A stretch of DNA of 64,000 bases from Caproiciproducens sp. NJN-50 (GCF_004103755.1 NZ_CP035283.1:434001-498000); one strand, 5' to 3'; shown: positions 42,741-51,557, counted from the stretch's first letter. Program-made: numbers and translations. The notes: generated by a model not told the origin, from the sequence alone.

Positions 42741-43694
42741 ATGTCAAGTTTAGTGTTCAGCTTTAATACGGTCGCACCCGTCTTCTTGCTGGTGGCGATC
42801 GGCTGGCTGGCCAGAAAAGTCGGGCTGGTCGGCGAGCATTTTGTCGATGAGGCGAGCAAACTCAATTTCAGAACGGGTTTGCCTGCTCTTTTATTCCTGA
42901 GCATTTATCAGACCGAGGGCCCTTCTCTTTTTAACTGGAAGTTTATCGGATTTATGACCGGAGGGTGTATGGCATCCGCCCTCGTCCTTTGCCTCTTTGT
43001 CCCAAAGTTTATCCGGGACAGGAAAAAAGCCTCCGCATTCATTCACTGCGTTTTTAAGCCGAATATGATCGTGCTCGGGTTTCCTTTGGCGCTGATGGCC
43101 TTTGGCAAGGAGCACTCCGCCGCGATATCAATGCTGATGCCCGTATTGGTTCCGGCGAATAACATCGCCGCCGTGCTGATTCTCTGCGCGCTGGACCCGG
43201 AAGAGCGGGACCGGACCGATTCGCTCTGGAGATCTGTGGCCGGCATTGTAAGAAATCCGATCATTCTGGCTGCTGCCGCCGCGATCCTTCTTCAGCAGTT
43301 TCAGGTTCCGCTGCCTTCTTTCCTTCTGAAGCTGCTGAGTTCCCTGTCCGATATGGCAACGCCGTTTGCCCTGATCACCCTGGGGGCCCAGATGACCATG
43401 AAGGCCGCCCTCTCGGACCGCGGATACGTGATATCCGCCACGGTTCTGAAGGTGCTGGTTACGCCGCTGGTGATCGTCCCGATTGCCTATTTTTTCGGAT
43501 TCCGAGGCTATGAGCTGGCGGCGGCTTTTATCGTGTCCGCCTCGCCCAGTGCCGTCAACAGTTACATGCTGGCCCGTGAGATGCGCTCCGACGAGGTGCT
43601 GACGGGAGAGATTATTCTTGGCACCACTTTCTGTTCCATGTTTGTTATCTTTATCGGGATTTATATGTTGAAAGCTTTTGCCGTCATTGCGTAA
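42741..43694 (+). CDS. AEC-family (auxin efflux carrier type) permease
   Basis: The 317-residue protein has about ten hydrophobic segments and family blocks such as NTVAPVFLLVAIGWLARKVGL and a C-terminal SPSAVNSYMLAREM. Bacterial AEC members transport malate, malonate or related acids; the substrate is unknown here. The start at 42741 follows GGGGAGACG; the frame upstream runs through the terminator at 42580-42610 and is not coding. Confidence 0.88.
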   Translation: MSSLVFSFNTVAPVFLLVAIGWLARKVGLVGEHFVDEASKLNFRTGLPALLFLSIYQTEGPSLFNWKFIGFMTGGCMASALVLCLFVPKFIRDRKKASAFIHCVFKPNMIVLGFPLALMAFGKEHSAAISMLMPVLVPANNIAAVLILCALDPEERDRTDSLWRSVAGIVRNPIILAAAAAILLQQFQVPLPSFLLKLLSSLSDMATPFALITLGAQMTMKAALSDRGYVISATVLKVLVTPLVIVPIAYFFGFRGYELAAAFIVSASPSAVNSYMLAREMRSDEVLTGEIILGTTFCSMFVIFIGIYMLKAFAVIA

Positions 43695-43829
43695 TACGGC
43701 GGAGACATCTTTTGAGGCCGGGAATATTCAAGGCATGAAAGGGATAAAAATACAGAAGAAAGATTTAAACAGACGACGCGGCAAACCGCGAAAACATTCC
43801 AAATCTGCAATCAAACCGGAGGTTGAACC

Positions 43830-44594
43830 ATGAATTACAGCGATCTGGTCAATACTGCGGTGGAAACCGGTTATCTGCTGGTTGTCAACGGCGGGGAGAT
43901 CTACCGCGCCGAGGAATCCATGCAGAGGATTTTCCGCGCCTACGGAGTCGAAAGCGGCGAAGTTTTCACCATTCCCACATTGATCGAGGTGACCGTCAGC
44001 ACCCCTGACGGAAGACCCATTACCCGGATCAAGCGCGTTCCGCAGCGGACGGTGAATCTGGACCGCGTGGAGCAGGTGAACGCGCTGTGCCGCCATATCT
44101 GGAACGACAAGCCGCGGTTTTCTGAAATCCGGGCCGAATTGGACCGGATTGGAAAACGTCCGGTCCTCTCGTTCCCGATGCAGACGCTCGCCTATGCGCT
44201 GATCGCGTCGGCCTTTACGCTGTTTTACGGGGGTTCCCTGCCGGACGCCGGGGTTGCCCTTTTCTGCGGCAGCGCCATCCGGCTGACCACCCGCTTTCTG
44301 GAGAGGTTTCGGGTCAATTCCTTTTTTGTCAACGTGGCGGCGAGCTTTATAGCTGCGGCGATCGCGCTCGTGGCGGCGAGCTTTAACGTATACCTGAGCT
44401 ATGACAAGATGATCATCGGGTCCCTGATGAACCTGGTACCGGGCATCGCCATCACGGATTTCATGCGCGACATCATCGCGGGCGACCTGATGGCCGGAAT
44501 CCTGCGCCTGACCGAGAGCGTTCTGGTCGCGACTGCCATCGCCATCGGCGCGGGCATTGCCCTCACGGCCTCACGCATGCTTTTGGGGGTGTAA
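43830..44594 (+). CDS. Threonine/serine exporter, ThrE N-terminal type subunit
   Basis: This 254-residue protein matches the PF06738 half of ThrE. It opens with a soluble hydrolase-like domain (NGGEIYRAEESMQRIFRAYG) and ends in about five membrane helices (MIIGSLMNLVPGIAITDFMRD). The second half of the exporter is encoded 3 bases downstream as a separate protein. ATG at 43830 follows GGAGG. Confidence 0.92.
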   Translation: MNYSDLVNTAVETGYLLVVNGGEIYRAEESMQRIFRAYGVESGEVFTIPTLIEVTVSTPDGRPITRIKRVPQRTVNLDRVEQVNALCRHIWNDKPRFSEIRAELDRIGKRPVLSFPMQTLAYALIASAFTLFYGGSLPDAGVALFCGSAIRLTTRFLERFRVNSFFVNVAASFIAAAIALVAASFNVYLSYDKMIIGSLMNLVPGIAITDFMRDIIAGDLMAGILRLTESVLVATAIAIGAGIALTASRMLLGV

Positions 44595-44597
44595 GGG

Positions 44598-45038
44598 ATG
44601 AAACTCCTCTGGGAATGCCTGTGGGCTTACGGCGCGTGCGTTGCCTTCTGCTTCCTGTTCAACATCCGGGGGCGCACGCTGATCTTCTCTTCCCTGGGCG
44701 GTTTGCTCGGCTGGCTGACCTTTTCTCTCTCCTTTCCGCTCCATAACGACATCATGCAATATTTTGCCGCGACCGTCCTGACAGCGGCTTATTCCGAAAG
44801 CATGGCCCGCATTGTAAAAAAGCCGGCCACCGAATTTCAGATCGTTGCGCTGCTGCCTTTAGTCCCCGGAGGAGGCATTTTTTACACCATGGAATACTGC
44901 GTCATCGGCAATAATTCCATGTTCATCAGCACGGGCCTTCACACCCTGGGGATCGCGGGGGCTCTTGCGATGGGCGTTTTGCTGGTTTCCACGGTTGTCC
45001 GCCTGATTCACATTGTTCGGACGCACCGCGAATGGTGA
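44598..45038 (+). CDS. Threonine/serine exporter, ThrE C-terminal type subunit
   Basis: The 146-residue membrane protein is the PF12821 half (ThrE_2), with four or five helices and the stretch ALLPLVPGGGIFYTMEYC. In Corynebacterium both halves are one protein; here they are split. The pair probably exports serine/threonine, relevant in an organism with serine uptake and dehydratase genes at 8512-11338. Confidence 0.92.
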   Translation: MKLLWECLWAYGACVAFCFLFNIRGRTLIFSSLGGLLGWLTFSLSFPLHNDIMQYFAATVLTAAYSESMARIVKKPATEFQIVALLPLVPGGGIFYTMEYCVIGNNSMFISTGLHTLGIAGALAMGVLLVSTVVRLIHIVRTHREW

Positions 45039-45050
45039 GCAAGACAAAAA

Positions 45051-45089
45051 CGACAGTGCCGCCCTTTTGAAGGGGCACTGTCGCTTTTT
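45051..45089. terminator. Bidirectional terminator between thrE and amt
   Basis: A 10-bp perfect stem CGACAGTGCC (45051-45060 with 45074-45083) is followed by CTTTTT on the plus strand and TTTTTGTC on the minus strand, serving both convergent genes. Confidence 0.88.
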
Positions 45090-45101
45090 GCAATCCTGGG
45101 G

Positions 45102-46445
45102 TCAAGCCATATGGATCGTATCAAGCTGCTGGAAATCGGGATAGCCTTCTTCCGCATGTTCGGACACGTCCAGACCGGCCAGCTCTTCTTCCGCACTGAC
45201 GCGGAGGCCGACGGTCGATTTCAAAACCTTGAAAAGCACGAAAGTGGTTGCCAGGACCCATGCGGCGACACACAGAACGCCGAGAGCCTGCACGCCGAGC
45301 AGACGGACGCCGCCGCCGTAAAACAGCCCTTTGCCGGTGTCGAACAGTCCGACCATCAAGGTTCCGAAGACGCCGCAGGTGCAGTGGCAGCTGATGGCGC
45401 CCGCCGGGTCGTCGATTTTCAGGACTTTTTCATAGAATTCGATCGAAGCGACCACAAGTACGCCGGCCAGCAGCCCGATCACGAGGGCTCCTTCGATGCT
45501 GACATAAGCGCAGCCCGCGGTAATTGCGACCAAGCCGCCAATTGCCCCGTTGAGAGACATGCTGACGGACGGCTTTTTATGCCGGATCCAGGTGTAGATC
45601 ATTGCGGAGCATGCGCCTGCCGCAGCGGCGATATTGGTTGTCATCGCGATTGTTCCGATCGCAGGGATGTTGAGGACGCCCTTGTCGTCGACCGCAAGTG
45701 CCGACAGGGTGGAACCGGGGTTGAATCCGAACCAGCCAAACCAAAGGATAAAGACGCCGAGGGCGGAAAGGGCGATGCTGTGGCCGGGGATGCTGTTGGG
45801 CTTGCCATCCTTGGAGTACTTCCCGATGCGGGGCCCAAGCATTGCGGCGCCGACCAGAGCGGCCCATCCGCCGATGGAGTGGACGACCGTGGAGCCCGCA
45901 AAATCTTCGAAGCCAATCTGAGCCAGCCAGCCGCCGCCCCAGATCCAGTGACCCGCGACCGGGTAGATGACCAGAGAGATTACCGCGCTGTATATGCAGT
46001 AAGCGATAAATTTGGTGCGCTCCGCCATGGCGCCGGAGACAATCGTCGCGGCCGTGGCGCAGAAGACGGTTTCCCACAGGATGAAGGCGTCCGTTGGAAT
46101 GCCGGATGTCATTCCGGCGTGATCGATCGCACCGAAAAAGCCGGAGCTTCCGAACAGTCCGCCGACGCTTTGGCCGAACATCAGGCCATAGCCGATGAAA
46201 TAAAATACGATGGAACCGATGCAGAAGTCCATCAGGTTTTTCATCATGATATTGGCAATCCCTTTGGAACGGGTCGATCCGCCTTCCAGCATGGCAAAAC
46301 CGGCCTGCATGAAGAACACCAGAAACGCGGAGATCAGAGTCCATACCGTGTTAATCGAGGACAGAAGCTCTGAAGGAAGCGACGCTGCGCTCACCGCAGT
46401 CAAAAGAAAATTCTGAAATCCAGTTTGCATGACAGCCCAACTCAT
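45102..46445 (-). CDS. amt: Ammonium transporter
   Basis: The 447-residue Amt/MEP/Rh protein has about eleven hydrophobic segments, including VFFMQAGFAMLEGGSTRSKG and the pore histidine regions AGHWIWGGG and ISCHCTCGVFGTL. The second pore region has cysteines on both sides of the histidine instead of the usual VHGVCG-like sequence. ATG at 46445 follows GGAGGG. No glnK/PII gene is adjacent. A strong promoter and a leader with a hairpin lie upstream. Confidence 0.93.
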   Translation of the reverse strand: MSWAVMQTGFQNFLLTAVSAASLPSELLSSINTVWTLISAFLVFFMQAGFAMLEGGSTRSKGIANIMMKNLMDFCIGSIVFYFIGYGLMFGQSVGGLFGSSGFFGAIDHAGMTSGIPTDAFILWETVFCATAATIVSGAMAERTKFIAYCIYSAVISLVIYPVAGHWIWGGGWLAQIGFEDFAGSTVVHSIGGWAALVGAAMLGPRIGKYSKDGKPNSIPGHSIALSALGVFILWFGWFGFNPGSTLSALAVDDKGVLNIPAIGTIAMTTNIAAAAGACSAMIYTWIRHKKPSVSMSLNGAIGGLVAITAGCAYVSIEGALVIGLLAGVLVVASIEFYEKVLKIDDPAGAISCHCTCGVFGTLMVGLFDTGKGLFYGGGVRLLGVQALGVLCVAAWVLATTFVLFKVLKSTVGLRVSAEEELAGLDVSEHAEEGYPDFQQLDTIHMA

Positions 46446-46519
46446 AAATACCCTCCGTTCATAGATGCGGTTTATCGCCCGGATGCAGCACTGAAAAGCG
46501 GATTTTCGACCATAATCAG

Positions 46520-46554
46520 AAAGGCGCCGGACCATTTTAAGGTCCGGCGCCTTT
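46520..46554 (-). terminator. Strong hairpin in the amt leader
   Basis: A perfect 14-bp stem AAAGGCGCCGGACC (46520-46533 with 46541-46554) has a 7-base loop. On the minus strand it is followed by CTGATTATGG after the three T bases of the stem, so its T-run is short. It lies 75 bases before the amt start and after the amt promoter, so it may attenuate transcription or protect the RNA. Confidence 0.55.
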
Positions 46555-46658
46555 GCCGATGCTGCCGAATGAGATCGGCGGATAATATGAATCTGGTCGA
46601 ATGCAGGACGGCTGCCAACGTCCAGTGCTGTTTTTCACTTGGGCTAACCTGATGATTT

Positions 46659-46687
46659 ATTATATCCCATGACTCGCGGTTTTGCAA
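46659..46687 (-). promoter_or_regulatory. Sigma-70 promoter of amt
   Basis: On the minus strand TTGCAA (46687-46682), a 17-bp spacer with TGGGA before the -10, and TATAAT (46664-46659) form a strong promoter. The start would be near 46652. Confidence 0.78.
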
Positions 46688-46873
46688 GTTTAAATCTAGA
46701 TTATGCGTAAATTTTGTAGAGTCAAATAAAAATTACAGAAAGAAATTCTGACAACTGTACAAATTTTCAGGAATATAATATTATCTTCCTTTGCTAAATG
46801 CAGGATTTTTAAAATAAAATTCATTATCATGGTTTCTTTATTCTCATCGAACCATGAAGGAAAGGTCCCGCCG

Positions 46874-47947
46874 TCAGATTTTAACCACACCGGCGATGGT
46901 CAGATTTGACAATTTCCTGTTGTTTTTAAGATCCAGGTAAAGCGGGGCGGCACTGTCACCGCGTATGACCTTGACCTTTGGGCGCAGACAGCAGTCCTCG
47001 TAGTTTTCCACAACAATCGCGGTAAGGCCGTTGCTCAGCAGGACGCAGGTGCCCAGAGGAAACGCGGCGACTTTTCTCGTGAACAGCGATACGAACTCCA
47101 GGTCGAAAAGCTTTCCCGCCCCGCCCATCAGGAATTCCATCACTTCCGAAGGCATCATGGCCGCTCTGTAGGGACGGTCCGACGTCATGGCGTCAAACAC
47201 ATCCGCGATTGATATGATGCGGCTGAACTGATGAATTTCCCTGCCGGAGATCCCATCCGGGTAGCCGCTTCCATCCAACCGTTCATGATGCTGCCGAATG
47301 CCGACGAGCGAGGAGATGGGCAGGTCGAGGTTCGCGTTTCGGAGGTACTCGTAACCCAGAGCGGGATGCTTTTTAACCGTTGCAAATTCCTCCGGGGTCA
47401 GAGGGCCCGGTTTATCGATGATGTTCTTATCGATAAAGACCTTGCCGATATCGTGCAGAAGAGCGCCCAGCCCAAGTTTGTAAAGAGAATTTGGGTCCAT
47501 GCCGAACGCCACGCCCACGACGATGGAAAGAACGCCGACGTTGACGGAATGATAATAAGTATAATTATCGTATGACTTCAGGTCAATCATATTGACCATG
47601 ACATTTCTGTTCTTTATGATCTCTTCCACGATGCCGTGAACGATTGCTTTTGCGTTTTCAGCCGTGTTCTGGCTGATCCCCGTCGATGTCAGGCTTTGGA
47701 CAAAGATATCCCTGACCGCTTTGGCCGCAGAGTTTCTCAGCTCGTCATCAATGACGTTCTTGATTTCGATCTCTTCCGACAGCTTATCGTCAATATAAAC
47801 ACCCTGGAAACCATTCATCGAGATTCGTGCGATGTAGGATTGCTTCAGCGACTGTCCCTCTTGCAGCAAAAGGCTGCCGTCCGTTCCATATAAACCTCTT
47901 GCAAGCACCATGCCTTCACGCAGACAAAGTGTGGGGATATATCTCAT
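46874..47947 (-). CDS. HD-GYP domain protein, probable cyclic-di-GMP phosphodiesterase
   Basis: The 357-residue protein has an N-terminal region of DUF3391-like character (PTLCLREGMVLARGLYG) and an HD-GYP domain (about residues 130-290) with all metal and GYP motifs: LLHDIGK, KKHPALGYEYL, QHHERLDGSGYPDG and ADVFDAMTSDRPYR. It should hydrolyse cyclic-di-GMP to pGpG or GMP. The start at 47947 follows GGGGGCAAAT. About 70 residues after the domain may be a PilZ-like tail; that is uncertain. Confidence 0.92.
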   Translation of the reverse strand: MRYIPTLCLREGMVLARGLYGTDGSLLLQEGQSLKQSYIARISMNGFQGVYIDDKLSEEIEIKNVIDDELRNSAAKAVRDIFVQSLTSTGISQNTAENAKAIVHGIVEEIIKNRNVMVNMIDLKSYDNYTYYHSVNVGVLSIVVGVAFGMDPNSLYKLGLGALLHDIGKVFIDKNIIDKPGPLTPEEFATVKKHPALGYEYLRNANLDLPISSLVGIRQHHERLDGSGYPDGISGREIHQFSRIISIADVFDAMTSDRPYRAAMMPSEVMEFLMGGAGKLFDLEFVSLFTRKVAAFPLGTCVLLSNGLTAIVVENYEDCCLRPKVKVIRGDSAAPLYLDLKNNRKLSNLTIAGVVKI

Positions 47948-48091
47948 ATATTTGCCCCCGCAAACAATAACTTCGGTTTTCGGTATCATTTCGGCATAAA
48001 ATACCAAAATACCCTATTATATATATTAGCCTTTTTAAGCCATATTTCAATAGGGACAGAGTAAAACTCTTAAGAAAATTTAAATCAAAGA

Positions 48092-48114
48092 AGGAACCGC
48101 AAAGCGAAGTTCCT
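48092..48114 (-). terminator. Weak hairpin after the GNAT gene
   Basis: AGGAAC (48092-48097) pairs with GTTCCT (48109-48114) across an 11-base loop; the minus strand continues TCTTTGATTT. It would end the mgsA to GNAT transcript. Confidence 0.4.
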
Positions 48115-48153
48115 GCGAAAGTTTTCCGCCTGACGGCGGTCAGCGGGCTTTGT

Positions 48154-48660
48154 TCAGCACAGCGTTTTCTCAAAAGCGATCCTTTCGCTGCCGTCGCTCA
48201 GATAGATGACCCCGCAGTATTGAAACCGATTTTTCTGAAGCAGCTTCCGCATGGGCAGGTTCCTTTCGTGCGTGTCCACTCTGATGCTGTATATGCCTTT
48301 TTCCAGGCAAAGCCGCTCGGCGTATTTTATCATGTCCGATCCGATACCGAACCCTTTTTTTTTGCCGTCGACAGCGATCCGGTGAATCACCGCATAGGCT
48401 TGATCCATGATCCACTGTCCTTCGTAAATTGAGTCGTATGTTTTTTCTCCGTCAAAAGAAATTGCCGCGGTTGCGGCAATTTTCTCATTTTTTAGCAGCA
48501 CGTAACTGCTCCCGTGCCCGATATCGCTGCGGATACTGCCGGCGTTTGGATAGTTGTTCTGCCACTGGTTTACCCCGAGCGTTCTCAAAGAAGCTTGTGC
48601 CTGCCGGATGATACTCATGATCTCTTCTATATCGGACTCTGTGGATTTTCGGAATTCCAT
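48154..48660 (-). CDS. GNAT-family N-acetyltransferase
   Basis: This 168-residue single-domain GNAT protein opens MEFRKSTESDIEEIMSIIRQ, has the beta-strand/loop VIHRIAVDGKKKGFGIGSDM for acetyl-CoA binding and DTHERNLPMRKLLQKNRF near the end. The ATG at 48660 has AGGATGAAG at good spacing; an ATG at 48672 overlaps that site. It follows the DUF503 gene by 91 bases. The substrate is unknown. Confidence 0.88.
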   Translation of the reverse strand: MEFRKSTESDIEEIMSIIRQAQASLRTLGVNQWQNNYPNAGSIRSDIGHGSSYVLLKNEKIAATAAISFDGEKTYDSIYEGQWIMDQAYAVIHRIAVDGKKKGFGIGSDMIKYAERLCLEKGIYSIRVDTHERNLPMRKLLQKNRFQYCGVIYLSDGSERIAFEKTLC

Positions 48661-48751
48661 TTCACGCTTCATCCTTTTTTAAACGGATGGTCCCCGCGGC
48701 GGAACCATTAAAAATTGCAGACCGGTTCTCAGCTCCAGACGCGGAATCAGG

Positions 48752-49033
48752 TCATCTGATTTCGCGCTGGATATCCAAAATCTCAGCCTCGGTGTTTTCC
48801 TCAATAAAATGGATCACATGCTCCATTATGCTGTCCGCCTGTGCGACGGTTCCAACCGCGCAGGCAATTCCCAGGAAAATGGTTTGGCAGGTATCCTGTT
48901 CTCCGGTTTCGGAGATGGAAATATTGAATTTGTTCCGCGCTTTTGCAACGATGCTTTTCACGACCATGCGCTTCTGTTTAAGAGAATGGACCCATGGGGC
49001 GTAAAGTTTGACGGTCGCCGCTCCGATGATCAT
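48752..49033 (-). CDS. DUF503 (YlxP-like) protein
   Basis: The 93-residue protein matches DUF503: MIIGAATVKLYAPWVHSLKQKR at the start and VGTVAQADSIMEHVIHFIE near the end. Bacillus YlxP lies in the infB-rbfA region and is thought to relate to ribosome function, but no activity is established. Here it lies between an HPr-like gene and an acetyltransferase, an unusual setting for it. Confidence 0.9.
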   Translation of the reverse strand: MIIGAATVKLYAPWVHSLKQKRMVVKSIVAKARNKFNISISETGEQDTCQTIFLGIACAVGTVAQADSIMEHVIHFIEENTEAEILDIQREIR

Positions 49034-49072
49034 CCGCTGTTCTCCTTTGGCCTGTCTTCGGCGGGGACAGAA

Positions 49073-49306
49073 TCAATTCTCTTTCACAATAAACTCCTGA
49101 ATTTTCTTTAGGATCTCCCTGTCGTCGGAATGAATCCTCAGTTCGACAGGCTTTGTCAAGTTCAGGCTGAAGATGCCCATTACGGATCTCGCATCGAGAA
49201 TGCGGACTCCATCGACCAGCTCGCAATCCGCGTTTTCTCTGGAAATAATGGAAGAAAACCTTTTCACCTTTTCAATGCTGTCAATCAGTATTTTTACAGT
49301 AATCAT
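49073..49306 (-). CDS. HPr-like protein without the phosphoacceptor histidine
   Basis: The 77-residue protein has the HPr fold pattern, with the Ser46-type motif DARSVMGIFSLNL well kept, but the N-terminal loop that carries His15 in true HPr reads DSIEKVKRFSSI. It therefore cannot serve as a PTS phosphocarrier at His15 but might still bind regulators like Crh. The group is widespread in Clostridia. It is 19 bases downstream of mgsA. Confidence 0.88.
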   Translation of the reverse strand: MITVKILIDSIEKVKRFSSIISRENADCELVDGVRILDARSVMGIFSLNLTKPVELRIHSDDREILKKIQEFIVKEN

Positions 49307-49325
49307 CAGTGTATACCAAACTTTC

Positions 49326-49808
49326 TTACTTCATTAAATGGCTGTCATTGACCCGATCGATAATTTTCTGCTTAAAGTTGATCACTTCGTGTTCGTACTC
49401 CTGATCCATCAAAGGGGAGTGGATCATAAAGTCGGCGGTTGCTTTGTTGTTTGCGATGGGAATATCATAAACCTGCGCAATTCTCAAAAGAGCTTTCACG
49501 TCGGGATCATGCGGCTGTGCCTCCAGCGGATCGGAGAAAAACACCACGAAATTGATGATGCCCTCCACAATTTTAGCGCCGACCTGCTGGTCCCCTCCCA
49601 GGGGGCCGCTGTTGTACCCTTTGACCGGAAGCCCCGTCGTCTCTGCGACCAGCCTGGCGGTTGTCCCGGTCCCGCATAAACTGTGATTTTTTAGGGTTTC
49701 CCTGTTCTTTGAGCACCAATCGATCAATTCCCGCTTTTTCCCATCATGGGCGATTAAAGCGATGGTCTTCTTTTTACCAATTGTAAAAGTGACGAATTCG
49801 TTATCCAT
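49326..49808 (-). CDS. mgsA: Methylglyoxal synthase
   Basis: This 160-residue enzyme converts dihydroxyacetone phosphate to methylglyoxal and phosphate, a bypass under phosphate limitation. Conserved elements are IALIAHDGKK, GTGTTARL, GYNSGPLGGDQQVGA with the catalytic aspartate, and the DPLEAQPHDPDVKALLR stretch with the active-site histidine. It is followed on the same strand by the HPr-like gene. Confidence 0.95.
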   Translation of the reverse strand: MDNEFVTFTIGKKKTIALIAHDGKKRELIDWCSKNRETLKNHSLCGTGTTARLVAETTGLPVKGYNSGPLGGDQQVGAKIVEGIINFVVFFSDPLEAQPHDPDVKALLRIAQVYDIPIANNKATADFMIHSPLMDQEYEHEVINFKQKIIDRVNDSHLMK

Positions 49809-50195
49809 TCTTTATCCCTATCCTGTTTTGTTTTTTTATGAATCTGATTTTTTGATTTCTTCAAATAGCTTTTTTATTATACCATATCTTTTGACGCCGT
49901 ATCATACCTGTTTTGCGCGTTTTCTTCAAGAAATTTTGTCCGTCGTTCCGTTCCGGACAAATCAGCTGCGACGATTCCGATCCTTGGAACAATTTCGCCG
50001 GATTTCTCCATCCCAATCCGCGGCTGGCTACCGCAAAACCATATTTGACATAACGAAATTTTTACTGTCACATATTGCTGTTTTGAACCTCCTATAGTAT
50101 TTCTAATAAGGAGAAAGCTCATATAAACTGATCCGAAGCAAAGCCGACCGGGACCCCTCGGAGCCGTTCTAAGCAATATATTTGGCCGCTCCGCG
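49809..50195. other. Intergenic region upstream of mgsA
   Basis: On the minus strand a TATAAT at 49881-49876 is 67 bases upstream of mgsA and is probably its -10; the -35 is poor. A weak hairpin (CGGAGC 50159-50164, GCTCCG 50188-50193) follows the adenosine deaminase gene and could terminate it. No gene was recognised. Confidence 0.45.
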
Positions 50196-51227
50196 TTATT
50201 TAATATCAGTTTGATATGCACCTTTGATTTTTGCTGATAATTCTTCTTTTTCGCGCTCCGGGATAAATGCGTGTTCCAGGGCTGTCAGATTCAGCTGCAG
50301 CATGGTATTGTAATCAAAAAATCGGTATTTTTGACCCAGCAGCATGTATTCTTCGGTCAGGTTGGTATTGGATACGGTCCGGTTATCCGTACTGATGGAA
50401 ATCGGCACGTGTTCTTTCCAAAACAGTTCAAACGGATATGCTCCCCAATCGGTTGAAGCTCCGGTCTGGAAATTGCTTACAGGGCACATTTCCAATATAA
50501 TATTTGCTTTTGCGCATCGTCTTCTTATAGCCGTATCCTTTTGAAGGGCAATGCCGTGCCCGATTCTGCTGGCCCCCATTTGAACGGATGTTTCCACATT
50601 TTCCGCGCTGCCGCATTCTCCGGCGTGTATCGTGGCCTTTAATCCATAATCAAGAGCAAGGCGAACAAGAGAACGGTAATTCTCCGGCGGAAAGCTGCTT
50701 TCACTTCCGGCCAAATCGATCCCGGCAACTCCCTCCGATTTCATGTCGTGGGCTGTTTCCACTACCAGACGGTTGTTTTCTTCCGTATCGCCGCGCATAA
50801 GGCACAAAAGCGCACGGCTTTTCACCCCGTAAATTTTCTCTCCCTTTTTTAGGCCCTCAAGGACTGACCCGACGGCCTCTTCGCAGCTCAGACCCCTTCG
50901 GCAGCAGCTTATGGGAGAAAATCTGACTTCCATGTAAACGACGTTCTCTTCGGCCGCCTGACGAATCAGATCGAACGATGCCAGGGATAAAGCGTATTTT
51001 GACTGGAGATACGGCAGAATGCTTTGGAAGCATTTTAAATAGTCGTCCAGACTGCCGCAATCCGGCTGCACCCGGACCATACCGGCAAATTTCCGAATAT
51101 CCGTGGGAAAGGGATTTCCTTCTTCCGCCGCAATTGACTCCAATGCGGCCAGGCTTACCGAGCCGTCGAGATGACAATGCAGTTCCACTTTGGGAAGATT
51201 TTTTACGGTATGATAATCCATTTGCAT
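50196..51227 (-). CDS. add: Adenosine deaminase
   Basis: The 343-residue protein deaminates adenosine to inosine. Zinc ligands and catalytic residues are in KVELHCHLDGS near the N-terminus, KATIHAGE in the middle, IGHGIAL, and PISISTDNRTVSNTNLTEEY. The TDN motif in place of TDD is typical of one bacterial subgroup. Start ATG 51227 or 51221; neither has a strong ribosome binding site. It lies 41 bases downstream of the small gene at 51269-51496. Confidence 0.93.
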   Translation of the reverse strand: MQMDYHTVKNLPKVELHCHLDGSVSLAALESIAAEEGNPFPTDIRKFAGMVRVQPDCGSLDDYLKCFQSILPYLQSKYALSLASFDLIRQAAEENVVYMEVRFSPISCCRRGLSCEEAVGSVLEGLKKGEKIYGVKSRALLCLMRGDTEENNRLVVETAHDMKSEGVAGIDLAGSESSFPPENYRSLVRLALDYGLKATIHAGECGSAENVETSVQMGASRIGHGIALQKDTAIRRRCAKANIILEMCPVSNFQTGASTDWGAYPFELFWKEHVPISISTDNRTVSNTNLTEEYMLLGQKYRFFDYNTMLQLNLTALEHAFIPEREKEELSAKIKGAYQTDIK

Positions 51228-51268
51228 TTTTTAAACCCGCTCTCTGTAAAACGCCTTGCGCCGGACCC

Positions 51269-51496
51269 TCATGGCTTGTTCATGATCAGGCTCATAACTT
51301 CGTCGATGGATTTTCCGCTTTCCTGAATCTTTTGATAAAGCATTTCAACCTCGGATTTTTTCTTTTGGTCCAGCAGATCTTTCTTTAGGGACTGAAGCGC
51401 GCTGATCCTGTCCTGATGGGTTAAAATCTGAGCGTCGATTTTCGCTATCTTTTCATTAAAAGACTCCTGCACGGTTTTCTTTTTACCACGCGGCAA
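51269..51496 (-). CDS. Small coiled-coil protein, DUF4315-like
   Basis: The 75-residue product (from TTG at 51496, 7 bases after AAAGGGG) is basic at the start (PRGKKKT) and then helical and heptad-like through IAKIDAQILTHQDRISALQS, followed by a short second helix. Its pattern resembles DUF4315 proteins that accompany conjugative elements in Firmicutes, but I cannot confirm that. It lies at the edge of the phage-tail module and on the opposite strand to it. Confidence 0.6.
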   Translation of the reverse strand: MPRGKKKTVQESFNEKIAKIDAQILTHQDRISALQSLKKDLLDQKKKSEVEMLYQKIQESGKSIDEVMSLIMNKP

Positions 51497-51557
51497 TATA
51501 AACACCCCTTTCTTTTTCCTTACAGTATATCATATCACATAATAAATTCAATAAGTT

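Larger units (their letters stand above)
46446..46873. other. Intergenic region upstream of amt
   Basis: This region contains the amt promoter (46659-46687), a leader of about 205 bases, and the hairpin at 46520-46554. From 46690 to 46873 it is AT-rich and holds the 3' flank of the HD-GYP gene; I see no gene there. Confidence 0.6.

Noticed and set aside
45111..46373. Plus-strand frame of 420 codons opposite amt
   Set aside because: Antisense shadow; the Amt protein on the minus strand is complete and conserved.
49877..50221. Minus-strand frame of 114 codons between adenosine deaminase and mgsA
   Set aside because: No ribosome binding site, overlap with the end of the adenosine deaminase gene, and no recognisable domain.
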